From Plasmodiophora brassicae (Eukaryota > Endomyxa: Phytomyxea > Phytomyxea > Plasmodiophorida): a stretch of DNA of 64,000 nucleotides. Below the pieces are notes generated by a model that searched no databases, was not told the DNA's origin, and saw nothing but the letters and a program-made list of their open reading frames with translations. Below, one piece after another: positions 22,501 through 29,787 of the stretch (position 1 is its first letter; every line of letters starts with the position of its first letter). The position numbers and the translations under genes were made by a program. The DNA lies in contig CP145410.1 of NCBI GenBank assembly GCA_036867785.1, forward strand, positions 1,240,001 through 1,304,000, in the 5' to 3' direction.

Positions 22501-23274
22501 CATAGTCTTTGCGCCTGATGAACCTGCATCGTGGAGAACAGGGGCGATGGCAAAATCGCCATTTGGTCGGAAAGAAATTGGCCCAAGTAGCGCATCATGC
22601 GCTTCTCTGTCGCTTCTGGCAATTGCATGACCGTTTCGGTCGTACAGGACAACAAGATTGTGCTTTGTGTCAACAGCAATGAAGGATGTACCGTCTGATC
22701 GCCAGCTCAGGTCGCTCATGACATCGTCTACCGCGATCTCGTGGAGCACATCCCATTGTTGCGTCAGTATCAGCATGGAGGACACCGATCGTCCGCAAAT
22801 GGTTAAGAGCTCATGTCCAGGTGACCAGCGTGCGACTGAAACCCCGCCTGCGATCTGGCCAACGACCTCGACAGCACCTTGATCGCCACCATGAACGTTC
22901 ACAGTAACAATGTCACCGTTATCGGCAACAATGCAGATGGATTCCAGATCTGGAATATAATCCATCGCAACGATGTCCGCCACACCTGCACCGAACGTGC
23001 CCTCCGGGATCGGAAAGCGTCCATATTCACAAACGCCATCGACCAGCGGATATCGCACAAGTGCCGAAACGTCTCGCAATAGCAGAAACGCAGACGACGA
23101 CGGCGAGTCGATGGAGAACACGCCGAAACACTGCTCGCGTAATGAGCGTACGCGCTCAGTCGTCACCTGCACGTTCCGCATTGCACCAGCAGCAGTGCCA
23201 CGGAGTCCGTCGCGGAGTTCACAGACAGCACGTACTGCAATGTCTGCGTCTTTGACTAGTGCCTGAAGTTCCAT
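19546..23274 (-). CDS. ELP1: Elp1/IKAP, Elongator complex scaffold
   Basis: Elp1 is the largest Elongator subunit; the complex makes the cm5 side chain on wobble uridine of tRNAs in the cytoplasm. This is one uninterrupted frame of 1242 codons. The family start MRNL is matched by MRNVQ at residue 32 (23181), so the true start may be 23181 with the upstream 31 residues untranslated. The N-terminal half is two WD40-type propellers: VSVARWSPGHELLTI, then SNYHWYCKIRLS and AQWDPEDAMRL, then VIDGSHVLLYP followed by CTMPPPLAY. The C-terminal half is a TPR-like solenoid (ALLTAYAEYSRSGAAWEAAG, LAPRYGQVAALLQALLTFQR). A Lys/Arg cluster (KQRRKARKMKEG) lies near residue 1120 where the tRNA-binding region is found in yeast. 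Being intronless is unusual here. Confidence 0.92.
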   Translation of the reverse strand: MELQALVKDADIAVRAVCELRDGLRGTAAGAMRNVQVTTERVRSLREQCFGVFSIDSPSSSAFLLLRDVSALVRYPLVDGVCEYGRFPIPEGTFGAGVADIVAMDYIPDLESICIVADNGDIVTVNVHGGDQGAVEVVGQIAGGVSVARWSPGHELLTICGRSVSSMLILTQQWDVLHEIAVDDVMSDLSWRSDGTSFIAVDTKHNLVVLYDRNGHAIARSDREAHDALLGPISFRPNGDFAIAPVLHDAGSSGAKTMMCLFEGANALRHGQFDIDIPEGCTLVSLDWNVDSSLFAIVTSSYIDVMRRSNYHWYCKIRLSTATPIVGAQWDPEDAMRLVFVTSSGLTTVTFHNDVTVAGSVAGVIDGSHVLLYPLQKCTMPPPLAYARAQCQDVISAIALSESSLACVLCDGSTLSVFDAIDQLEMGSTLSPSRTVDLGGPRRLRHLSWMADGRLVAVEAIEDGDDGLLIVDPCGNVSGCSVPSSPVVCVRDGAIQSSDGSVFRLLSDERIGAFPTACQTFSISGRRLLIGFDPRRSRLFVSGELISQQCTSTVVTDDGSRLLFTTSGLQNVLHIVDLLASPCIEVSQRPIERGALLVADVPDDKVVLQMPRGNLEVIHPIPLLMQTVGKLLGKRDWRSALLKMRRHRVDLNLIYDADPVAFDPEAFVNDVNEPLYITEFLGSVSDTNTRDTVYTSFKACQVVDDDDVDHAGLASLAVEVPGQGTPNAPEQSVAAPRSAGKVNFICDLIAKAIAKRPDAVRLVQPHMCALIRQQPPRLEEALRLVGSLGTMAQMTAMRFAITISSAEDLFSAALGTYDFALVEMVGRASQRDPREYGALLDDLRAMPTHMQRYNIDLRLGRHARALEHLATASPISVDLCIELIKSHPEELFPVAFRLFPSQHPALLTAYAEYSRSGAAWEAAGDDNRAMEAYREAGQWREAMTVAFRVGVDTSRLARDLAVTMTTGPVDEVAARNACHLYAEYCQDVGNAVSVLVRAELWADAILIARGRNRADLVGRVVGPAVDRCARDLHAELASNTQRLKYCANRLVAIRETAVDRVEDDDDEAFDERPQSEMSNLSAFTLTSQCSSVDSWASKPWSNISSVTRRLKQGSAPAAKQRRKARKMKEGDPREPAFLVKQLRLLAPRYGQVAALLQALLTFQRYEEARAIQSEFDAYLGRLATESVRLPDVFEGVLDDSAKWRVPFLAPLQESIRDAEKELPLDTIDEREDADEEAVLELF

Positions 23275-23573
23275 TATGTTCTATACACACTAATTATTAT
23301 GTGTGAGAATAAATAGTGTGTATCACAGTATTCATGCCAGCACCTATATAGTGTTAATTCGCATTTAGTGTTATACACACTACCGGTTGGGCCTCTAAAA
23401 CCGCTAACACCTAATTAGTTTGAAACAGACTAATCAGACTAATTGCGGTAATCTAGGCCACGAGATCTCGTGGCGTAGTTGGGCGGTCCGGTCTACACTA
23501 TAGAGGGCAGACACGACTATGAGCTGTCCTACTCTGTTTATACGCAGTCATGTCATGAGGAAACGCAACACAG
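23275..23573. promoter_or_regulatory. ELP1 upstream region with reiterated ACACTA/TAGTGT hexamers
   Basis: This AT-rich interval sits directly 5' of ELP1. The hexamer ACACTA or its complement occurs at 23287, 23314, 23349, 23366, 23377 and 23495. Two pairs form inverted repeats: ATACACACTA at 23283 with TAGTGTGTAT at 23314, and 23366 with 23377. A second motif, ACTAAT, recurs near 23410-23450. Function as promoter elements is inferred from position; miniature-transposon ends are an alternative. Confidence 0.35.
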
Positions 23574-24374
23574 CTACGACATCAGAAAATCCATCAGAGC
23601 GGCCCGACGAGAACTAAGGTCACCGGCGCCTACATACTCGACATTAGGTGCTGGATAATCCAAAGTCAGAAAACAATGGTTACCGAAATTGATGTTGAAA
23701 AACCACTCTAAACGCGCGAGATGCGCGCCTTGCATGGTATTCAGTGCCGACGAATTCAGGCCAGCTTGCGGGAAGAACGGCACATCAGGAAGTGGCGCCC
23801 CGACAGGGAATTCGGCAGCGCCGGCAGGGATTGCATCAGAGAATGCTGCGGGTACTTGACCGGCCGGATGGCCAGGCCTCTCCTTGAGCACTGGAAGCAG
23901 CGACATGTTCAGTCCCGCCAGGCTTGCGTTGCGGGCCCTGATTCGCGTGTTGTGAACCATGGCGGAGATGCTGTCCAGCCTGGCGGAGATGCCGTCCAGC
24001 CTGGCGGTGACGGGCGCCAGCGATGCCGCCATGGCAGGCGCAAACCAGGCAGGAGCGTCAGCAGCTGGATAGACTTCCGCGGAAGGTTGACTCAGGATCG
24101 CATGCTCCCGAACCTGGCCACCGGCGACCTCGTCGGCGGTGATCAGGCCGGGGTGTGCCAGTCGAAGGCGCTTGCGCGCATCCACTTCCGCCGCCGCGTC
24201 TAGGACGTCCTGGGCGGCCATGGGAGCGCCCGCGGCGACTCCAGCGGCAGACGAGCCGGCAACGACCGCCTGTCCTGCCGCCTGCGACAGCCGGGACGGC
24301 AACCGAGTATCATCACGCCAAAAGGGGGTCCCTACGGTCCGCCGCAGCGCTGCGGTCGTCAGTCTGATCGCCAT
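23574..24374 (-). CDS. Unknown protein, possible lineage-specific family
   Basis: This 266-codon frame has no family I know. Residues about 30-130 are Ala-rich and helical (SQAAGQAVVAGSSAAG, AAAEVDARKRLRLAHPGLIT). A duplicated segment, ARLDGISARLDSISA, comes from a 21-bp tandem repeat near 23957-24000. The C-terminal 60 residues look globular: LARLEWFFNINFGNHCFLTL and then VEYVGAGDLSSRRAALMDFL. No signal peptide or catalytic motif is evident. The 5' two-thirds lie in the left arm of a near-perfect inverted duplication, and the first 15 codons derive from its spacer, so the present start may not be the ancestral one. Confidence 0.45.
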   Translation of the reverse strand: MAIRLTTAALRRTVGTPFWRDDTRLPSRLSQAAGQAVVAGSSAAGVAAGAPMAAQDVLDAAAEVDARKRLRLAHPGLITADEVAGGQVREHAILSQPSAEVYPAADAPAWFAPAMAASLAPVTARLDGISARLDSISAMVHNTRIRARNASLAGLNMSLLPVLKERPGHPAGQVPAAFSDAIPAGAAEFPVGAPLPDVPFFPQAGLNSSALNTMQGAHLARLEWFFNINFGNHCFLTLDYPAPNVEYVGAGDLSSRRAALMDFLMS

Positions 24375-24718
24375 GAACTACTCGGTTGCCGTCCCGGCTG
24401 TCGCACCGCTGTCGCAGGCGGCAGGACAGGCGGTCGTTGCCGGCTCGTCTGCCGCTGGAGTCGCCGCGGGCGCTCCCATGGCCGCCCAGGACGTCCTAGA
24501 CGCGGCGGCGGAAGTGGATGCGCGCAAGCGCCTTCGACTGGCACACCCCGGCCTGATCACCGCCGACGAGGTCGCCGGTGGCCAGGTTCGGGAGCATGCG
24601 ATCCTGAGTCAACATTCCGCGGAAGTCTATCCAGCTGCTGACGCTCCTGCCTGGTTTGCGCCTGCCATGGCGGCATCGCTGGCGCCCGTCACCGCCAGGC
24701 TGGACGGCATCTCCGCCA
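23981..24718. repeat. Near-perfect inverted duplication (arms about 330-340 bp, 69-bp spacer)
   Basis: The left arm is 23981-24309 and the right arm 24379-24718, in opposite orientation around spacer 24310-24378. By eye the arms differ by one substitution (Pro versus His in SQPSAEV/SQHSAEV) and an 11-bp insertion in the right arm (about 24396-24406). In addition, 18-bp perfect inverted repeats bracket the right copy: ATCACGCCAAAAGGGGGT at 24312-24329 and ACCCCCTTTTGGCGTGAT at 24718-24735. The arms could fold as one long hairpin. Confidence 0.85.
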
Positions 24719-24750
24719 CCCCCTTTTGGCGTGATAAACCTTGCTGGTAA
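24373..24750 (+). pseudogene. Truncated inverted copy of the 23574-24374 gene
   Basis: A plus-strand frame of 125 codons from the ATG at 24373 encodes the same Ala-rich segment as the minus-strand neighbour. It then ends at ISATPFWRDKPCW after the 18-bp flanking repeat, without the globular C-terminus. It overlaps the neighbour's start by two bases, so the two copies are head-to-head. It may be transcribed, but it is most simply a partial duplicate. Confidence 0.55.
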
Positions 24751-24842
24751 CAACGGGACGACCTCGACGTCAGCAGTTTCGGATGTCCGGTGTTTAGTGG
24801 AATGAATCAATGTGTCGTGCTGGGGTGTCAGGTGATGGGGCG

Positions 24843-24940
24843 CTGGAATGTTCTGCAGTCGCGCGGTCTGGGCAACCAGACCCTGAGAGCTATGAGTGCC
24901 GGAATGTTCCGTGGTGCTGCTGATGGAATGTTCTGCGGTG
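24843..24940. promoter_or_regulatory. Cluster of three heat-shock-element-like decamers
   Basis: The core GGAATGTTC occurs three times: 24845 (TGGAATGTTCTG), 24901 (CGGAATGTTCCG) and 24925 (TGGAATGTTCTG). Each contains the inverted pair nGAAnnTTCn bound by heat-shock factor. The same core sits 64 bp upstream of STI1. No gene start lies immediately beside this cluster, so it may equally be a short minisatellite. Confidence 0.35.
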
Positions 24941-25804
24941 TTGGCTGCTGGGTCGTAACGTCATCATCAGCGACAAAATTCCAACTGCTGTCGGCCCGCC
25001 CGGCATCTCGACGGGCGCTTGCTGATGACCGCCATCGTGTCGGCAGAGTGCTAGCTAGTGGCCTGCCATGGGCAGGATGCTGCCGCCCGTGCATTACGGT
25101 TCGTGGGGTGGGCGACGCTCATCAGGTTCACTTGATTTACAAGAGGCGCCAGAACACGTGGACAGATAGGGAGACCCTGCGGGTCGATCGCCATTCAACG
25201 AGTGAGTATGTCCGGCGTCTTGCGCGTCCTGACTCACTTCTTGATGACGTTCAGCTGGCTCGTCTTGAAGCAATCGGATTGACTGATCAGCCCCGCGTTC
25301 ACGACTGAACCTCCATCGACTGCTGCTGAACAGGGCTAATGCCCAGAGCTGCCAACAGATCGGAGCCGATGAGAGTGACTGTGACTGTGTCCGTGATCCA
25401 AGTGTTTCTTCCGAGTGATGCAAATATTTGTTTCCACCGTAAGTACCATGAATACCCATTTCGATACTTCTTCACTGTGGTGATGGTCACCGCCCGGACG
25501 GAGAAGCATCCTCCGTATTCAGTTTCGCTTCCAATAGGCAAACAGATATCAGTTGTATGACCACCGATACGTCCTAAGGAATGTGAGCCGCACACTTGGC
25601 AGAGCTCAGTTTACTGCTAATGCTTTTCGCTATCGGAATTCATATATGCATGGCAACCATGGTTCATACATTCGCTTGAGCGTGAAGGAGAGTCGCTACG
25701 TTCCGCGTTGCGGAATGGGGAATGTGGCCCTTGCGAGTTGCGGTACGCACGCGGACTTCCTGCGGCTGGCATTGGCAGCCTGAGGCGCCTACGAGGAGTC
25801 GACA
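24941..25804. other. Gene-poor interval upstream of the helicase
   Basis: A plus frame ends at 25308 with a natural-looking tail (SEYVRRLARPDSLLDDVQLA), but its upstream part is not protein-like. A minus-strand piece resembles a retroelement protease (separate entry). From 25600 to 25804 I see only the 5' flank of the helicase. The decamer CTGTCGGCCC occurs at 24988-24997. Confidence 0.3.
25299..25595 (-). mobile_element. Possible retroelement aspartic-protease fossil
   Basis: A 98-codon minus frame carries TVTLIGSDLLAALGISP, which resembles the C-terminal hydrophobic motif of retropepsin-like proteases of LTR elements. No flanking long terminal repeat, reverse transcriptase or integrase is visible, so at most this is an isolated broken fragment. 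A domesticated protease or chance similarity is also possible. Confidence 0.25.
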
Positions 25805-28800
25805 ATGGCCGGGGCGGATGGCGACCGCTCCCGATTGCGACCACTGTCGTCGGACGATGAGGACGTCGAGTCGGCGCGCGTGACGCCGGATTCTTGCGTG
25901 GACCTGCTCGTGGAATGGATTCACAAGGTGGGCGCTGGACGGGTTCAGCTCGAACGCCTGTCCGAATTCTTTGCCGAACAGCCGGACAGTGTTCGGACCC
26001 TCGTCCGTCCGACCGTCAAGCGGTTCCTGCAGCGTCACGCTGATGGCGCCGTACGGTTAGAGGTCGAGCCCGGTCCACCTCGCTGCCAATACCTTGTCGC
26101 TGTCGAGGAAACCGACGACATCTGTGTCTTCGCACCTATGCTTGGCGACCTCGTTCGTGGACAAAAGGACCGCCTTCCTGTCAAGTACGTGCCCAAAGTT
26201 CTCGTCGAGCGTATCACCAAGCACGCCCCCTCCATTGAGGAATTCGTTGACAGGCACGGGCTCTTTTTCGATTTGACGATGGGTGATGACGAAGACGGTC
26301 GCGTCGTATGCAATATCGCCAAGAGCGACACCGCTGTTGTGCAACATGATGACGTAATTCCAGAAGTTGTCACAACTCTCGCTCGTGCGGAATCTCTCGT
26401 CCAGGTCGAGCTCGTCGACCTGAAGTGCGTTGCGCTTGCAATCCGTCCCGGCCTTCTGTGTATGGCTGCCCCACCTTCCACTGTCCTGCTCTTCGACACG
26501 CAGACCTGTCCCGCTCTTGTTCACGATTCTGGACTGTCCAAGCTTCTGTCCAGTTCGGCGGTCACGACCATTGTTCACGACTCGGCTTCGTTAGCGTCGA
26601 TATTCGGTACAGACATTCCCCGGGTGTTTGACGTTCAGGTCGCTCATCAGCTTCTGACGTCGACGACGGATCCGGCGCCACTTGAGCTCGTGCTGAAAAC
26701 CTACTCATCCTTCGTGGTTTCCTCAGGCTGTGATTCATTGTCTGCTGAAACCTGGGACGAACGTCCCGTTGCCAGCGCGGTCATCCAGCATGCCCAACAG
26801 CGAGTGGAATATCTGATCGACTCGTTTGCAGAACTTTCGGATCGTCTGGATCCATCCGTAATTGAGGCTGTGTACAGTCGAGCGTCGGCGACCGGTCGTC
26901 AGGTTCCTACAGAAACCCCACCTGCAGAGGAACCGCCAGCCCAGCCAAACACCGAGCCCCAAGCGCCTCTGCCAAGCGAGTTGCCCTCTGCGGCACCATT
27001 ACCGTCAAACCTTGATGACGCTCTTCGGCAGTTTGGGGACGCCTTTGAATCGGACAAGCATGGGATCTCAGTCAGCGGTTCGATCGCGCCGCTGCAAGCG
27101 CCAGTGCTTACTGGTGTGACCTGCTCTGTCAACTTGACGATCACTGGCTCTAGCGAGTTCTCGATGGTGACCTGCACACTTCTTCAGTCGTCCTGGCAGG
27201 ACCCTCCTCCGTTTTCCGTGACCCCTGCGCTGAAACGCGATTCGCATCAGGCCCCTGTTGGGCCGTCAGTAGACGTCGTGGTCTCGTTTCGTTCGTCACT
27301 TCCGGGCTGCTACCGTGCGGCGTTGCTGATGGAGTTTCAATCCGTATCGGAAGGTGACGGGGAATCTGAACACAGCCCTGGCCGTATCGTGATTGGGCGC
27401 ATGTTTGACAACGTCAACTGTGTCGAGCCGCACCGCGCTTCATCGATTGCAGAACTGGGGCCTCAGAAGCCGTTCCAACCGCGAAAGCGGTTTACCCGAT
27501 TCGGCCGCGTCGAGCGGGACACGTTCGATCGGGACGCGATTGGAAGCCCGCCACCCATGAAGACCGCATCGTCGCTGGCCCCATACAACGTCCCTGCCAA
27601 GTTCAAGCTGCCGGACGACTTCGCCGCCGTCCCCTCCATCGAAGGATACGCTGAGCGGTTCCATCAACTGCTGTTTGCAGAAGAAGTCAAAGTTCGCGCC
27701 GACCAACGCAACTACGACCTGTCGGACGCCCCGCTTATGCCCATTGATGGGTCGAAGGGGCGGTACCGCGTCGCTGTCGCTGGGCTGGCTGAGAAGCGCC
27801 CGTCTGTTCTAGTCCTCGACGATGTGTTCCTTCTGTTCTGCGACCAGACCTATCGTGCGCGAGTGATGGCCGTTGAACAGGATCACATCCAAATTGTAAC
27901 CGGAGAGACGTTCCGGGCCCGGTGCGGGTCGTCTCCTCGCGCCGACATCCGATTCGTTCACAATCGGAAGTCGTTCAAGCTGTCCCATCAAGGCGTCGAC
28001 GCGTTCGATCCTGCGATCCATGGAGATCTCGTGTTCCCGAGTGGTGATGCTCGCATCGACGATAGCAAGTCATCCTCGGATCGTCAAGTGGACGTCGACC
28101 CCAAACTCAACGACGAACAGCGTTCCGCCGTTCAGAATTTAGTCGAATTCGACCAGCGAAGCCGCGTGCCTTACGTCATCTTCGGCCCACCCGGTACGGG
28201 CAAGACCGCTACGCTGGTCGAAGCGCTCCGACACATCGTTCGCGTCCACAGCGACATCCACGTGCTCGTGTGCTGCCCAACGAATGCTGCCGCCGACCTG
28301 CTCGTCGAACGTCTCGCTCCTGTGATGCCACCTTCTTCAATGTTCCGCGTCATGGCTCGTAATCGCAAGCAGGTCGAAACGCCATCTGCTGTGCTGCCGT
28401 TCGCCGGCATCTGCGAAGATGGCGACGGATTCGCCAGCCACTCAATGGAGGACATCACGGCTGACAATGTTCGTGTTGTCGTTGCCACGCTGTCCACCGC
28501 GGGCACCTTCGTTAACCTGGGAGTCCCTCGAGGGTTCTTTAAACTCATTGCTGTTGATGAAGCGGGCCAGGCTACTGAGCCCGAACTGATGAGCGTCGTC
28601 GGCCCGCTTGCAGACAAGCAGACCCGGCTCGTCCTGTCTGGCGATCCTGAACAGCTCGGCCCAATCGTCATGTCGAAGGACGCTGCTGCCAAGGGTCTGG
28701 GCGTGTCGCTTCTGGAACGTCTTGTCCGGCTGCCGGTTTATGGCCCGGGCAGTGCATTCATTCAGCGCCTTGTTCGGAACTACCGCTCCCACCCCGCCCT

Positions 28801-29509
28801 GCTCACCGTGCCGAGCGACTTGTTCTACAATTCGAGTTTGGTGGCCTGCGCCAACAAGGCGGTTTCGTATTCGTTCGCCGACTGGATTCATTTGCCGTCG
28901 CCGGGCACTCCCGTCGTGTTCCATGGAGTGGAAGGCGCCGACATGCGTGAAGGCACGTCGCCGTCCTGGTTCAACCCGCACGAAGTCAACGTCGTCCTCG
29001 ACTACGTCGAGCTCATCCAGTGCTCAATCCCGCTGTCCGAGATCGGAATCATCACGCCATACCTGAAGCAGAAAGCCAAGATTAGTCGTGCTCTGGAGGC
29101 AATGGGCCTACGTGGCGTTCGTGTCGGGTCCGTTGAACAGTTCCAGGGAGCAGAGCTCCGCGCCGTTATCATCTCGACGGTGCGAAGCTCGTCCAAACTT
29201 GTCGGTAACGACCTGAAGTTCAATCTCGGGTTCGTCGCCAATCCCAAGCGGTTCAATGTGGCCATTACACGCGCGCAGGCGCTGCTGGTCGTCATCGGCA
29301 ACCCTCGCGTACTCCAGTCGGACAAGAACTGGGATGCTCTCCTCCAGCATTGCCTTCGGAGCGGCGCGTGCAAAGGCGTCGCTCCGAAACGTCCTGCCAC
29401 CGACGTTGGTGAATCGGATGACTCGGGCAATGACTCCAGCTTGAAACCTGCTGCTGACAAGCTGGAGGGCGAGAACGAAAGGAACCCCTCCGAGGTGCCC
29501 ATTGTCTGA
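25805..29509 (+). CDS. MOV10/SDE3-type RNA helicase with N-terminal EXD1-like domain
   Basis: This is one intronless frame of 1234 codons. Residues about 28-85 and 120-175 look like two winged-helix modules (LERLSEFFAEQPD; APSIEEFVDRHGLFFDL). Residues 200-345 follow the DEDD 3'-5' exonuclease fold of EXD1/Egalitarian: VELVDLKCVALAI, STVLLFDTQTCP, TTIVHDSASLASIFGTDIPRVFDVQVAHQLL. The first motif has DLK in place of DxE and the third lacks the Tyr-Asp pair, so it is probably not a nuclease. After a Pro-rich linker comes the MOV10 pattern: FKLPDDFAAVP and VAVAGLAEKRPSVLVLDD. The SF1B helicase core has Walker A GPPGTGKT near residue 794, DEAGQA near 916, GDPEQLGP, RNYRSHP and FNVAITRAQ. MOV10-family helicases act in RNA silencing, piRNA loading and mRNA decay. 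Confidence 0.88.
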   Translation: MAGADGDRSRLRPLSSDDEDVESARVTPDSCVDLLVEWIHKVGAGRVQLERLSEFFAEQPDSVRTLVRPTVKRFLQRHADGAVRLEVEPGPPRCQYLVAVEETDDICVFAPMLGDLVRGQKDRLPVKYVPKVLVERITKHAPSIEEFVDRHGLFFDLTMGDDEDGRVVCNIAKSDTAVVQHDDVIPEVVTTLARAESLVQVELVDLKCVALAIRPGLLCMAAPPSTVLLFDTQTCPALVHDSGLSKLLSSSAVTTIVHDSASLASIFGTDIPRVFDVQVAHQLLTSTTDPAPLELVLKTYSSFVVSSGCDSLSAETWDERPVASAVIQHAQQRVEYLIDSFAELSDRLDPSVIEAVYSRASATGRQVPTETPPAEEPPAQPNTEPQAPLPSELPSAAPLPSNLDDALRQFGDAFESDKHGISVSGSIAPLQAPVLTGVTCSVNLTITGSSEFSMVTCTLLQSSWQDPPPFSVTPALKRDSHQAPVGPSVDVVVSFRSSLPGCYRAALLMEFQSVSEGDGESEHSPGRIVIGRMFDNVNCVEPHRASSIAELGPQKPFQPRKRFTRFGRVERDTFDRDAIGSPPPMKTASSLAPYNVPAKFKLPDDFAAVPSIEGYAERFHQLLFAEEVKVRADQRNYDLSDAPLMPIDGSKGRYRVAVAGLAEKRPSVLVLDDVFLLFCDQTYRARVMAVEQDHIQIVTGETFRARCGSSPRADIRFVHNRKSFKLSHQGVDAFDPAIHGDLVFPSGDARIDDSKSSSDRQVDVDPKLNDEQRSAVQNLVEFDQRSRVPYVIFGPPGTGKTATLVEALRHIVRVHSDIHVLVCCPTNAAADLLVERLAPVMPPSSMFRVMARNRKQVETPSAVLPFAGICEDGDGFASHSMEDITADNVRVVVATLSTAGTFVNLGVPRGFFKLIAVDEAGQATEPELMSVVGPLADKQTRLVLSGDPEQLGPIVMSKDAAAKGLGVSLLERLVRLPVYGPGSAFIQRLVRNYRSHPALLTVPSDLFYNSSLVACANKAVSYSFADWIHLPSPGTPVVFHGVEGADMREGTSPSWFNPHEVNVVLDYVELIQCSIPLSEIGIITPYLKQKAKISRALEAMGLRGVRVGSVEQFQGAELRAVIISTVRSSSKLVGNDLKFNLGFVANPKRFNVAITRAQALLVVIGNPRVLQSDKNWDALLQHCLRSGACKGVAPKRPATDVGESDDSGNDSSLKPAADKLEGENERNPSEVPIV

Positions 29510-29787
29510 TGGTCGCGGCATTCAGTCTCGGCCCGGCCCTCCTTGCCGTCATCGCGGCTGACAAATTTACTAGGTAGGCAGAATACATTTTCTTGTTTAG
29601 CGACGAGCAAGTAAAAGTAGCATCGTCGATGGAATACGTTTCGAATCTCAAAGGTTGGTTAACGGAGACTGAACCGGTGGCACACTCGTGCTCAGGGGGA
29701 ACGTATGACGCGTACGCCTCCCCAAGCAGAGCAACCCCTCCCGTTACAGGAATCATCTCGGCGCCAGGGTGCGGGCGAGGTGCTTGT

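Noticed and set aside
23574-24750. CRISPR-like or tandem array in the repeat island
   Set aside because: There are only two arms in inverted orientation and a two-copy 21-bp duplication; no regular repeat-spacer pattern exists and the sequence is eukaryotic.
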